Source of the DNA: Perognathus longimembris pacificus
Lineage: Eukaryota > Chordata > Mammalia > Rodentia > Heteromyidae
Direction of reading: 5' to 3'
DNA length: 64,000 nt
Assembly (NCBI RefSeq): GCF_023159225.1
Contig: NC_063166.1
Coordinates: forward strand, 71,798,575-71,862,574
The stretch's first letter is position 1, and every line of letters begins with the position of its first letter. A program made the position numbers and the translations under genes. Below, piece by piece: positions 11,299 through 23,300 of this stretch. A model generated the notes under the pieces. That model had not been told where the DNA came from. It made no database searches and was given only the letters and a program-made list of their open reading frames with translations.

Positions 11299-11542
11299 TC
11301 CTTTTTTTTTTTTTTTTTGGTCATAGGGCTTGAACTCAGGGCTTGGGCACTATCCCTGAGCTCTTTTGCTCAAGGTTAGTGCTCTACCACTTTGAGCCAC
11401 AGCGCCACTTCCGGTTTTCTGGTGGTTATTTGGAGATAAGAGTCTCACGGACTTGCCTGCCCAGGCTGGATTTGAACCGTGATCCTCAGATATCAGCCTC
11501 CTGAGTAGCTAGGATTACAGGCGTGAGTCACCAGCACCCGGC
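11299..11542 (-). mobile_element. Full-length family-2 SINE
   Basis: It has an 18-T run at the left and ends gtgagtcaccagcacccggc. A near-repeat of the flank (gttcact) brackets it. It is one of the least diverged family-2 copies. Confidence 0.93.
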
Positions 11543-12801
11543 CTCAGTTCACTTCTGAGGCCATAGTTACTACAGGGTCAGCCAGTGTTTGGGCTCCATG
11601 AGTCTGCCTTGGTCTCTTTTCTCCATGTGGTCTTTCATCCCGGATGGTGGTCTCAGGTACACAAGAAGTTATCAAGGTTTTGACTGTATCAAGTTTGCTG
11701 ATGTCTCTTTGGGCAAAGTGAGTCACATGGCCAAGTTTAGAGCCAATGTGGGAGGAGTCTGTGCAGGAGCATGCTTACTGAAAAGGGTCATCTTTGTTAT
11801 AATCTACCATGCATTTTAGACTTTGCTTTTCTGTAGGCTGGAATTCTAGCAAAACAGTGTAATAACCCTGAGCATGTCATGCTTCTCAGACACATGAACT
11901 GCTCTTGATGTACCTTAAATGTCTGAGAGCTATTGGGTGGGGGTAAACTCCCTCTGGGCCCTGGTACCCCTGGGTTGAGGATGCACATGTATGGCTGACA
12001 GTCAAGACTTTGGTGCAGGAGAATGGTTCTTTTGCTTATTTAATTTTATTGCTTATTAGCTGTATAGCCACAACACTGGTTTGTGTCATTTCATAAGATC
12101 ATGTTGAACTCTCTCAATAATTGGGGTTAAAGCCTGGATCAATGTTGAAACAGAAACACGAATAGAAAAATAATCATCAGCTAGATGGAATGAATTATTA
12201 ATTCACAAATGCAGCACGCTCAGTCATAAAGCCTTTGCGAGTGCGAGTGGGGTGTGGGCAATTGAAAGACCTTAGAGGCAAGGTGGGAGTTTCTGGGTGT
12301 GTGGTAGACTCTGAAGGTTAAGAACTTGCAGTCAGACAAAGTGGGCAAATTACCTAACCTCTTTAAATTGCCAATTCCTCATCTGTACAATGGGATGAAT
12401 GATGTAGGGGAGGGCTAGGGGCTAGAAATATTCACAAATGGGCAGTAAGCACCGTCAAAATAGATGTTGACTATTACCTACTGTTAGCTTTGGTTGCAGT
12501 AGGCTAGAAGCAAGGTTAATACCTCTTCCTTTGTCGATCACCCTCATTGTCAAGTGTACATTTTTTTTCTGTTTACTCAAGACTAGCTTCCTATCAGTCA
12601 TTCCGATGGATCTTTCCTTTTTTTGTTGTTATAGTCATGTGCACTTTAGTACAAAAGATTTCTTTCCCTCCTCCCTCCCAGCAGTGTTCATTGTAAACCA
12701 GAGGGAAAAAGCAAGGGTTGTCTGTCCCACATAATACATCACTTAAAATCTTCTTGCATTAGGGAGCTCTTTCAGAGTCTTTCCCCCACCCCATCCCCTC
12801 T

Positions 12802-13010
12802 ATTTTTATTTTTATTTTTGGCCATTCCTGGGCCTTGGACTCAGGGCCTGAGCACCTTCCCTGGCTTCTTCCTGCTCAAGGCTAGCACTCTGCCACCTGA
12901 GCCACAGCGCCCCTTCTGGCCATTTTCCATATATGTGGTGCTGGGGAATCGAACCGAGAGCTTCATGTGTAGGAGGCAAGCACTCTTGCCACTAGGCCAT
13001 ATTCCCAGCC
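12802..13010 (-). mobile_element. Family-1 SINE, variant subfamily, 15-bp target duplication
   Basis: The repeat caccccatcccctct lies at 12787-12801 and 13011-13025. It carries variant bases shared with the copy at 17879: cctcctacacatgaagctct, aggggcgctgtggctcaggt and gggaaggtgctcag on the - strand. Confidence 0.95.
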
Positions 13011-13111
13011 CACCCCATCCCCTCTTGACTGTACTGGGATTTGAACTCAGAGCCTTGGGCTTCTTAAATAGATACTCTGACCACTGAGTCACACCTCCAA
13101 CCCTGATTTTT

Positions 13112-13302
13112 TTTTGCCAGTCCTGGGGTTTGAACTCAGGGCCTGAGCACTGTCCCTGGCTTCTTTTTGCTCAAGGCTAGCACTCTACCACATGAGCCAC
13201 AGCCCCACTTCCGGCTTTTTCTATTTATGTGGTGCTGAGGAATGGAAGTCAGGCTTCATGCAAGGCGAGCAAGCACTCTACCGGTAAGCCACATTCCCAG
13301 CC
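13112..13302 (-). mobile_element. Family-1 SINE, older subfamily, target duplication
   Basis: It is flanked by ccaaccctgattttt at 13097-13111 and 13303-13317. It uses the ctttttctatttatgtggtg and gaggaatggaa variants of the copies at 29310 and 63752, and the 5' end reads acattcccagcc. Confidence 0.92.
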
Positions 13303-13320
13303 CCAACCCTGATTTTTAAT

Positions 13321-13345
13321 GTTTTGTTTTGTTTTGTTTTGTTTC
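13321..13345 (+). repeat. (GTTTT)n microsatellite
   Basis: It contains five GTTTT-type units. Confidence 0.8.
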
Positions 13346-13639
13346 AGATAGGGTTTTGTGGGTGAGTCTGGGTATGATGCATCTACATTAGGTTACAAGT
13401 GCCTGCCACTATGTCCATATCTTTGTTGACGATGGGTCTCAAGAACTTTTTCCTGCCCAGGCTGGCCTTCAGTGGCAACAGTTTCAGCCCCTCAAGTGGC
13501 TGTGGTTCAATGCATTAGCTGTGGGATGCCTGCTTCCCATCACCTCATTAAGCTAGGCTTGAATATATTTGTTTGGGTTGGCTTGGACCGTTGGATGTTT
13601 GAGACCCATCTTAATCACAGAAGCTCTCTAAAGGGACCC

Positions 13640-13960
13640 TAATTAACTTCTTTAAATTGCTTTCTCCCACCTTTCAGACTAAATACAATCTCCCATTGTT
13701 AATGAAAGCACCCACAAAACCCCAGAATATCTTATGACAACTTCTCCCAACTTCCTTGGCACCCAACATTGTGCCAAGGAGACATAGGGCCAGCCTTGCT
13801 CTGAATGGGCTCATTTCTGCAGTCATTCCTTCCGGCTCATGACTTTCTTCTCCTTTTGCTGCCCACGGATGCTGAAAATAACTTGTTTTCTGGCAAGCCT
13901 GAAATGAGATTCCTTATGATTTAATCAGATCCATAATGAAGCTCTTCCCAGCTTTCAGGA
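13640..13960. other. Single-copy A/T-rich block, possible conserved non-coding element
   Basis: It is repeat-free, with TAATTAA and TTTAATC homeodomain-like sites and a 10-bp-arm palindrome at 13753-13780. Conservation is a guess from texture only. Confidence 0.3.
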
Positions 13961-14498
13961 GAAAACATCTAGCCCTGCAGGGCCGGTTTGGGGCAGGCTA
14001 CAGGGCAGGTCACAGGGAGGAGGAGGAGTTTGAGCACAGCATTCGGAACACTGCAACAGCCCACCACTACTCCCCACCACTAGCCAGAACTTATGGCTCT
14101 GCCTGGCAAGTTTTGTGGCATATGTCATGTAGGCTCTGTAGTCCCTTTCCCTTAGTCCAGACCCAAGGCTCAGAGATAGTGGGTGTGATATTGATTGCTC
14201 TATACTGGAGCCAGAAAGAAGCAGTGTCCTCCAGATACAGAGACCGGGACGGGTTCCTCTTGGCTATAAGCCAGGTTGCCCTTGGTGTTCATTGAGAGGA
14301 TAACAGCGTCAGGTGAGAGAAGAAGCTGAGAGTGGCAGAGTAGGTGATGCCTGATTATCTGAGTGGGTGACAGGGAATTGGAAGAGGTACCAGCCAGTCC
14401 ATCACCACCACCAGCATTCCCTCTACCAGCATCTATTGGATTCTCCAGCTCTAGACATTATGTGCACCTACCTATGCACTCAACAACTCTGAACCGAA

Positions 14499-14778
14499 GC
14501 CAGGTGCCGGTGGCTCACACCTATAAATCCTAGCTACTCAGGAAGCTGTGATCTGAGGATTGAGGTTCAAAGTCAGCCCAGGCAGGAAAGTCTGTGAGAC
14601 TCTTATCTCCAGTTAATCCCCCTGGAAGCCAGAAGTTGGAGGTGTGGCTCCCATAGTAGGGTGCCAGATGGATAAACGGAGGCATACCACAGTCTAGAAA
14701 TGAGTACATGCAAGAGACAAGCGCCAGGACTATTGGCCTGCAGGGTCTGAGTTTACAACCCAGTGCTGTAGCACAGTC
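14499..14778 (+). mobile_element. Family-2 SINE with internal insertion
   Basis: The head and first tail box are clear. About 70 bp of unrelated sequence (around 14665-14735) separates the tail box from the closing ggtctgagtttacaacccag. Confidence 0.8.
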
Positions 14779-15467
14779 TTGTACCTGGAGCATTTATCCC
14801 TCTTCACCAGCCTGGTGGTCCCCCCATCACCAGTTAGCAGCACCTGGCAAGGTGGGAGTGTGGGTAGAGCATCCTGCTTGAGCAAGGAACCTGAAGAATA
14901 TGCTGAATGACCATGGCACCCATGCTAGTAGATCTACTAGCCTCCTGGTTGCCCTTACTCAAGGTCTTTCCCCAGGAGATCTGTTAGGTAAAGTGATTAT
15001 TTAGAGCCAGGCTTCCCCAGACATCATTGGTATTGAGACATGTATAGTCCTGGGTAACTTCCCATCATCTCTATAGGAGAAGACAGAGAGGGCATCTTCT
15101 CCCTCTGTGTGAAGACAAGTGCCATGTCAAAGATCATACCTACCCTCTTCTTCCTTTTCCCTTCTCTTCTTCCTCCTCTTTCACCTTCTCCCTCCTCCTT
15201 CTTCCTGTACTAGTGTTCCTGCTCAGGGCCTTGCATTTGCTAAGCAGGTACTCTACCACCACTTCATTGATGCCTCCTAGCCCTCAGCTGACATTTTTTC
15301 AAAATCATCTGCTGGTATTAGGTGCTCGGGAAACCTTGTAATAATGCTGGGCCTCGGGGGGGGGGGGCGGGGACAAACAAACAACAACTTAGTTTTTAAG
15401 GGACAAAAAGGTTCCCATTTGGGTTCCAAAGAGCCCAGGTTCTTTTTATTTCAAGATAGTAATGTCA

Positions 15468-15690
15468 CCAGACGTTGGTGGCTCATGCCTGCAATCCTAG
15501 CTACTCAGGAGGCTGAGATCTGAGGATTGTGATTGGAAGCCAGCATAGGCAGGAAAGTCCATGAGGCCCTTATAGCCAATTAACTACTCAGAAAAAGCAA
15601 GAAGTGGTGCTGTGGCTCAAGTGATAGAGTGCAACCCCTAAGCAACATGAGCTCAGGAACAGCGCCTAGGCCCTGAATTTGAAAAAGTAA
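15468..15690 (+). mobile_element. Family-2 SINE (first of a tandem pair)
   Basis: It has head and tail and stops at gaaaaagtaa, where the next copy begins almost at once. Confidence 0.87.
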
Positions 15691-15930
15691 TCTCACTGAG
15701 TACTGGTGGCTCATGCCTGTAATCCTACCTACTCCGGAGGCTGAATCTCAGGACTGAAATTCAAAGCCAGCTGGGGGAAGAAGTCCGTGAGACTCTTAGC
15801 ACCAATTAACCATCAGAAAACTGGAAGTGGCACTGTGGCTTAAGAGGTAGAGTGCTAGCCTTGAACAAAATGAGCTCGGGGGCAGCACCCAGGCCCTGAG
15901 TTTAAGGCCTGTGCCCAACAAAATAAAGAA
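15691..15930 (+). mobile_element. Family-2 SINE (second of a tandem pair)
   Basis: It runs head to tail behind the previous copy. It has its own A-rich end (aaataaagaaagagagaaa). Confidence 0.88.
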
Positions 15931-16437
15931 AGAGAGAAATTTCATCTTGGTATCTTTGGTGATGAGGTGCCATGTTCAATAAATTGCTGGCTTCCAGCTA
16001 TACCACCCCCTCCAGGAGATTCTTGGTTGGTAAAACTGTTTTTCACTAAAAGAAGCTTCAGGTTCGGCACTAATTAGTGGAAGGGGGTTGGATTTTATGT
16101 AGATGGATATGGTAGGTAGGTCTGGGGACATGTCAGAGGCACCATCTTTGTCTCAGCTGCTGAAAATACCTTCTTAAAAAGCCCACACAAGTCTGTAGAT
16201 TTCTTAAAGTTCCATTTTTGGCAAGTATATTCTGGTCCTGGTGTGCTCTGGCTAATAAACAGCTTCTGACTCACGGCACTGGGTGGCTGATCCTCTCCAT
16301 GACCCGGTGTGTCCTCAGGGCACAGCTGGTGGGGCGGGGGGGGGGGGGGCGGCCTGACATCCCCAAGTGGTCTGAGCTCCTCCGTCTTTCCTGGAGAACA
16401 TAACTTGAGGGCCTCAGCGGGCCCCTCGGGCGCTGTC

Positions 16438-16745
16438 ATGGTCAGCTTGGGCTGCGTAGCAGAATCCCACAGACGGGGCGGTTTAAACAATAGCGATTGC
16501 CTGCTTACAGTTCTGGAGGCTGGAAGTTCAAGTTCAAAGTTCTAGTATGGTTGGTTTCTGGGGAGGATTCTCCCTAATGGGTGAAGAGATAGGGGAGGAG
16601 GAGAGAAAAGAGGAGAGGAGAGAGAGCTTTTTGGTATCATAAGGGCACTAACGCCATCCTGGGGTCCTGAGCTCATAAGCTCATCTACACCTAACTAGCT
16701 CCCAAAGGCTTCACTAGCTCTCCAAATACCACTGCAGTAGAGGTT
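16438..16745. repeat. Ancient interspersed repeat, family not assigned
   Basis: Hallmarks are ggcggtttaaacaatag, ttacagttctggaggctgga, cataagggcactaacgccat and ctcccaaaggcttcac. This is a widespread old mammalian repeat pattern. It is probably the same broad family as 9040-9430. Confidence 0.5.
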
Positions 16746-17492
16746 ACGACTTTAATGCAGAAACTGACAGGGATCCTGGGAGGCTCCAGCTGGCTACCTT
16801 GTAGGCAAGACCACTGTAGGCTGGAGGAGCTGGGGGTACCAGGGGATCCCCAAGTCTTGGCAGAACTTAGGACATATCATTTTGTCGGGGAAGGACCTTG
16901 TTTCTCTGGGGGGTGGTGGGGGTGGTGGTGATGGGCACAAGTTAGATGGTGCAGAGGGAATTTCATTTCTATGTGGTTCTGTCTGCTGCCGCAGGCAGCG
17001 AGGGTGACTTCAGGAAAAGATACCAGGCCGCCAGCTGGGTCTCCACTCTTCCTCATGTGGCTCTAGGACCTTTCCCTTTCCCGTCTCTGGTCAGGTTGCT
17101 CAGGGCTTCAAGAGCAAGTGTGTAAGGATGTAGGAAGCTGCTAGTCGCTTGGAACCCAGAATGACCACAGTCCACCCAGATTCCAGGGGAAGCGGGTGAT
17201 GGTAGGCGTTTGATGGTCAGAGCTAGGCGGCAGACATTTTGGTACTGGCTTCTCCATCATGTTGTAGTCCACTTTGGTACTCTTGAGCTTCCCCAGGCTG
17301 GAGGTGGGGGGTAGGGAACAGGTAGTGACTTCTACTGGATAGGAGGGTGCTTTTGGGGGGAAGGGAGTGATGCAATGTTCTGAAGTTGGTTGTGGTAATG
17401 GCTATAGTGGCTCTCCTCCAACCAGTGACCCCAGACCCAGGCCCTTTCTCTCTATTACAACTACCAGCTAGAAGTTGAAGGCAAGCCATGCT

Positions 17493-17631
17493 CGGGACGT
17501 TTACATGCACATGCAGCTGTATTACAAAGGGAAATAGGAAGGTGAACTTCATTTTAGTATACGGAACGTTTATATGCACAGGCAGCTGTATTACTAAGGG
17601 AAATAGGAACAGGTGAAGTTCATTTTAGTAT
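17493..17631 (+). repeat. Tandem duplication, two units of about 69 bp
   Basis: Unit 1 (17493-17560) and unit 2 (17562-17631) share gcagctgtattac, aagggaaataggaa and ttcattttagta in the same order, with a few substitutions and a short indel. Confidence 0.9.
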
Positions 17632-17699
17632 TACATTTTCTTCAACCAAATGGATGCAAGATCAGCAGGAAACTTTGGCTAGAAATTTTTTCACTTTGT

Positions 17700-18173
17700 T
17701 TTTGTTGTTGTTGGTGGTGGTGTATGGGTTAGTTGGTTGGTTGGTTGTGGGGCTTGAAATCAGGGCGTGTGCTCTGTCCTTGAACTTTTCTGCTCAAGGC
17801 TAGTGCTTTACCACTTGGAGCCACAGCTTACTTCCCGTTCCTTTGGTGATTAATTGGAAATAAGAATCTCATGGACTTGGATATGGCCTAGTGGCAAGAG
17901 GGCTTGCCTCCTACACATGAAGCTCTCGGTTCGAGTCCCCAGCACCACATATATGGAAAACGGCCAGAAGGGGCGCTGTGGCTCAGGTGGCAGAGTGCTA
18001 GCCTTGAGCAGGAAGAAGCCAGGGAAGGTGCTCAGGCCCTGAGTCCAAGGCCCAGGACTGGCAGAAAGAAAAAAAAAAAAGAATCTCATGGACTTTCCTG
18101 CCTGGACTGGCAACCCTTAGATCTCAGCCTCCTGAGTAGCTAGGATTACAGGTGTGAGCCACAAGTGCCCAGC
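17700..18173 (-). mobile_element. Family-2 SINE interrupted by a family-1 SINE
   Basis: The two halves, 17700-17878 and 18081-18173, form one family-2 element ending gtgagccacaagtgcccagc. The insertion point is within its mid-region, at the gaatctcatggactt text. Confidence 0.92.
17879..18080 (+). mobile_element. Family-1 SINE nested in family-2, target duplication
   Basis: The repeat gaatctcatggactt sits at 17864-17878 and 18081-18095. The first few bases (the ggggctg start) are missing. It shares variant positions with the copy at 12802-13010. Confidence 0.95.
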
Positions 18174-18779
18174 TCATTTTTTTTTTCATATGCCTTGGAA
18201 GGATTCCCATGTGGCTCATGATCACTACTGGGGTCTGGATTCAGAATCCCTGCACTGCTGGGTAAGGGTCTTGGGCCACACCTGCAGGTGGCTTCAATCT
18301 CTTCTGCTCACTTTCTGCCCACCAGGACCCAGACTGTGGTCAGACCCTTGCGAGGGAGCTGGGGTCACACCGTCTATAGATGTGCCTGGAAGGAGAGAGA
18401 GAGAGAGACAGGGTTTGGTAGCCACATACCAGGCTGAGCCCAGCTCCCAAGATTCTGGGCAGCTGCTGGGACACTGGGCAGCCAGCCTGGCTGGGGGCGT
18501 TGTCTCAGTTCTGAGTAAGGGAAGGAGTTTTGTTTGCTCTTTCTACTCATATCCCTCGGCTCTTGGTCCATAATCCCAAAGTGACATCCAGGGTTTTCCA
18601 TGACGGCTTCATCCCACCAGAGGACCCCGTCTAGGCGTTCTCAGTGATGTCCTTCCTCTCACTGGGAGTACTCACATACTTTTGGGGGTTGCATCTGTCT
18701 TCCCTGATTCTCCATCCTTCTCTCAGTCCCTTCTCTCCCCTGGCTGCCCCTCACTCTGTACAGGCATGTAGACAGGCAA

Positions 18780-18870
18780 TTCAGAAGCAGTCAGGCCTGG
18801 ATACAATTCTGTCCCTCACCTGTGGTGTGACTTTGGGCAAATCACTCAATCACTCTGAGTCCCAGCCTCC
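18780..18870 (+). repeat. MIR-like fragment
   Basis: It shows the MIR core: ctggatacaattctg, gtgtgactttgggcaaatca, ctctgagtcccagcctcc. Confidence 0.55.
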
Positions 18871-21004
18871 CCCTCTGTCCTCCTACCTCACGACGTTGGC
18901 CTCTGCTTGGCTCAGTTCTGTCAAAGCCCAGATGTTATTTGAGCCAGCCCTGCCCGAAGCAAATCCTAGATGACCCCAGCCCATTGAGGATGTGGACGCC
19001 ATCCCGCAGCCCCATGGCTTCATCTGTGGCCTGGCTGGCAGTCCCAGACACTGGTGACGCTCCAGTGTGTGCTGGGTTGGCCTGGAGGGCCAGGCTTTGC
19101 CTTGGGTTCCGGCTGCTCCAGCCTGGTCCTGGTAGGGATGTGAGCATCTGTAGGTCTTTCCTTGGGGGTGAGGTCCCCTACTCTCCGACTGACCCCCAGC
19201 TGGCCTGCATCCACCCCTCCCCCTACAGTCCCCTAGAGAACTAGGGGCAGCTCCTGGCTTCCTCTGGTACCTCCTTGGCTTCAGCTCTCTTTCTAGCACC
19301 TGAGGGGAGCCCAGCCTCTTGGGGTTCTGAGTCCAGCCCATGGCTGTTGGGGGATGCAGCTTTGCTGCCTGCCACTCTGGCTTCCTGCCCTCTCCCTAGG
19401 GGTGACCTGTGCCTAGGCTGACAACCTGCACCCCCTACGAAGCATTGTGAGGTATGGGAAAGGAAAGTCAGGTGACCAGTGACCCTGAGCCAGACCCCCC
19501 CCCCCCCATCTCTCTGCTCAGTGAGGACAGAATAGCATTTTGCCTGTGGAGAGTGGTGCTGAGCCAGCTGCACAGGAAATTATGTAAGACAGAAGCGGTA
19601 AACCCGTAATGCGACAGCCTCTTTATGAGCAAGCAGACGGAGGCACAGAGCGGTGAAGAGACCTGTCCAGGTCTCCCAGCTTCTAAGTGATCAAGTTGGG
19701 TTTTGGCACCATCTGATGAATGCTAAGTCTGTGGTCCTGGCTGCAGCCACTGTATCTGGGAGCAGGAAGCCCTGACAGGAAGTCCTCAGCCCCAGATCTG
19801 CTGCCTGGGGCATGGTGAGAGCCCCTGTGACTTCAGGCAGCCCAGTCACCACTGACCCTTTGTCCCAAAGCCTCCCCACAGAACAGACGGGAGCTGGTTG
19901 CCTCCTCCCCTCTCTGGGAGGTCTGGAGGGGGCCTCAGGCTTTCTCCCGGGTGGAGACAGTCTCAGGGAATGAGCAGTCAGAGGAAGAAGGGGGCTAGCA
20001 ACGTGTGAGTGGCTGGGGTGGCTTTGACCTGCCTTCAGCTTGGGGAACACGAAGGCAGAATCTTGGGGTGCTGTGGGTATCCTTTCCAGCTCACCTTCTC
20101 CACCCCCGCCCTTCCCCAGTGCCAGTCAAATTCATCCTTTGGAATTCCAGTCTCTGGACTGAGTCCTGGCTCCCCCAGCCCCTGGCTGTCGCCAGTGCAG
20201 CCTCCAGGGGACTCTGATATTCAAAAGGACCGAGCTTTGGGGTTAACACAAAGGTCTCATGCACCCCACCCCCACCCTAGGGCTGAAGCAAGAGGGCTTC
20301 GCTGGACAATCTCAGCCAAGCACAGAGACCTCCTGAGCATCCTAACCCTGGGAGACACCCCACTCAGGGTCAGCCTGCTGTCTGGACCCTAGCTCTGCTC
20401 CTGTGCTTGCAACTACAGGCAAACATTGTGTAAACAAAGTCCCCCAAAGCAGCTTCAGGGGGAGAAGATAACCCTGACCTGACCACAGACACCCGGGTAG
20501 GCTACCTCCTTCCCTTCCCCTCTGCACAGCATGAACTTGAAGCGCCTTGAACTAGAAGGCTGTCCCTCTTCTCCTCAGCTCAGACGTGCCTGCTAGCAGG
20601 TGTAACTCTGTGTGATGTGAGAGATCCAGGACCCCTCTGCTTGGCTTGGGGCTGCGGGAAGGCTTTCCAAGTGTCCCTTTCTGTCACCAGAGCCCTGGCC
20701 ATGCCTCGAGCCTTTCTGACTCCATGCTGATCGAGGGAACTAGGCCCTTCCCAGGGTCCCATCCTGGTTCCTGTGCCTGTCCGCTGTGTGTCTCTGGGTC
20801 TGTTGCTCTGCCTCTCTATGCCACCGCTTTCTCCCGTGGACAGTGATGGTACCCGTCACAGCCACGCCCCCCCCCCCCCATGGAACGCTAAGACGATGTG
20901 TGAGCCCACGTGGGACACAGCTGGCCAATGGCAAGTGCCCAGTAGAGTTCCTGTCCATCATCACCGCTGGGGAACCCGGATAAGATGAGAAGCTTCTGTT
21001 TAAC

Positions 21005-21480
21005 AAATAATTGCACTCCTAGGTGTGTCCCTGAGAAAAACAAAAACTTATTTCCATGCAGAACTTTTTAACCAAGCTTTCTTTAAAAAAAAAAAAAGCC
21101 TCTAAGTGGAAACGACCCAAATGTCTATTTATCTTGATAAACACGGGTCAATAGGATGTGGTATAGCCATTCCGTGGAACTTTATTCTGTCAGGTAAAGG
21201 AGAGAAACGCGGACGTGTGCCACAATTTGGATGAGTCTGGCTAAGTGACAGAAGCCAGATGCAAAAGCCACGTGTTGTATGGTTCTTTTTATAGGCTGAC
21301 TTAAGAGCAGGCAACTTTATAGAGGCAGAAAGTGAGTGACTGTGAATGGGCGTATAATATTTGTTTAAAGTTGAGTGTGGTATGGTTGTATACCTCTGTG
21401 TCTGCCGTTGAATTGTAAGTGTAAATGGGTGAATTCTATGGCATGTGAATTGTATCTAAATAATGCTATTAAAACGCAAT
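21005..21480 (+). mobile_element. Old L1 3'-end fragment (sense)
   Basis: Sense L1M-type landmarks occur in order: aaatgtctatttatcttgat, ggatgtggtatagccatt, gacagaagccagatgcaaaa and tagaggcagaaagtgagtg. Confidence 0.75.
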
Positions 21481-21559
21481 GTTAGAGAAGAGAAAAAGAA
21501 AGTTACTAGACATCACTTGCCAGTGGCCCTGACTTGAATTTCTTCATAAATATCCACCT

Positions 21560-21700
21560 GCTTCATACTCATGACAACCTCGTAAGAGGGGCTGCTTTCC
21601 CCTGTATTTGCCCCTGTGGAGACAGAAGCACAGAGAGATCAAGCAACCAGCCCAAAGTCACCCAGCAGTTAGGAGCAGACCTGGAATCTGAAAGCAGGCA
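21560..21700 (-). repeat. MIR-like fragment (antisense)
   Basis: The antisense MIR order is present: gagacagaagcacagagaga, agcaaccagcccaaagtcac, ccagcagttaggagcagacc. Confidence 0.5.
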
Positions 21701-22914
21701 CTCAAGACCCCATGGGTCACCCCCAATGTCAGGAGCCAGAGCTCACCATGTGTGTGTTTCCTACGTTGGGGGGGGGGACGGGCACGTGGCCTTCTTGGCC
21801 CAGAGAGACTGCCAGGACCCCTGCCCTCCCTCCTAGGCTCCTCAGAGCCTGGGTTGGGGAGGAAGTGGGGCTCGGAGGAAGCAGCAGAGAATCCTGTTCT
21901 GAGATGCAGACGGCTGCGTGCTTCTGAGTGACTCTGAAGGACCGGGTCTCTGACCCAGTTTGAGGGCTCGGCGCCCTTCCAGAGCTAGGGCTGCGGAAAC
22001 TGACTTGCAGAAGAGCAGTGAGCACTTAATTAGCGTGGCCTCCTTCTGGCTGGGAAGATACCAGCACAGGGGCAGGCGGGGTTGGCCTGAAATCCTGCCG
22101 GTGGCCTCGGCCCCAGGCCCTGGGGCTCTCTGTCTCTTGGGCTCTGTCCCCTTAGCCCAGCTGTGATGCAGAATGGCCTGTGCTTTCAATTCCCCGCCAA
22201 CCCCCCCCCCCCCCCCCCGCAGCACTGCAGCACACCGTGCCCCAGCAGGGCCTGGTGCACATCCGCCCTGGGGGCCTGTCACTGCCAGGGGCATTTTATA
22301 CCCAGCACCGTGGGCTCTGCCTCACACGGGAAAGCACAGAGAGGTTGTTACTCCACGGTGCCCCAAAGCAGAGGGGGCAGGGCAAGATTCTGACCCGTGG
22401 GTCCCCTGGCTTCTATCACAGCCTGGGGTGGGGTGGGGTGGGTGGGATTGCTTTTGTTTTTGGAAGGAGGGTGATCATTCAGGCCACGTGACCCCAGAGA
22501 ACCCCAGAATTGTGCCGTGCTGTGCCGTCTTGGCTAAGTGTGGGCAGTAAGGGGAGAGGGACTCATGGGCTAGCCTGCTCACCGGCTGTGTGACCTTTGG
22601 CAGTTGACTCGATCTCTCTGCCTCTTTGTAGCCTTGGCGATATTCTGGCAAGGGCTCTCGGGAGGCACACCGCAGGGATGGAGAGCTGCCCGGTGCCTCT
22701 GTGTGTGTCTGGCCTCTCCCTGGATAGAACACGGTGGGTACAGAGGCAGCACACATTCCAGTTCAGTAGCAACAGGAGCAGCGGGGGGCTTTTGGGTGCC
22801 TTTCTGCCCCTGATCTCCTGTCTGTACCCACATATTAAACTTCGGCTTTCTCTTACTCTCCTGCCTCAGTTATATTGTTTCATCAACCCATGATTAGAAA
22901 AAAAAAAAAAATCC

Positions 22915-23161
22915 AGCCAGGCACTGGTGGCTCACACCTGAAATCCTAGCTTACTTAGGAGGCTGACAGAGATCTGAAGGTCGCCATTTGAAGCCGGCCT
23001 GTGCAGGAAAGTCCGTGAAACCTTTATCTTCAATTAACCACCAGAAAACTGGAGGCCGAGCTATGGCTCAAAGTGGTAGAGTGCTCGCCTTGAGCAAAAA
23101 AAAAATATCGGGGACAGTGCCCAGGCCCTGAGTTTAAGCCCTGGGACTGACAAAAAAAAAA
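22915..23161 (+). mobile_element. Family-2 SINE with A-tail
   Basis: It is full length, from cagccaggcactggtggctc to ccctgggactgacaaaaaaa. A short A-run upstream is also present. Confidence 0.92.
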
Positions 23162-23164
23162 TCC

Positions 23165-23300
23165 ACGAGAAATATGAACTTTTGTGCGTGGCTTCTTTCA
23201 CTTAGTATAGTGTCTTCAAGGTTCACTCATGGTGTAGCATGAGTTAGGACCATATACATTCCTTTTCGTGGCCAAATAATATTCCATTGCATAGACACAC
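23165..23300 (-). mobile_element. Old L1 3'-end fragment
   Basis: ggcttctttcacttagtata, caaggttcactcatggtgta and ccaaataatattccattgca are classic antisense L1M text. A short (AC)n follows. Confidence 0.7.

Larger units (their letters stand above)
18180..22900. other. Mostly single-copy GC-rich intronic region
   Basis: There is no supported exon despite many open frames, which are compositional. It holds MIR-like bits (18780-18870 +, 21560-21700 -), an L1 piece (21005-21480), and C-homopolymers at 19495-19507, 20871-20879 and 22201-22218. Confidence 0.5.
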
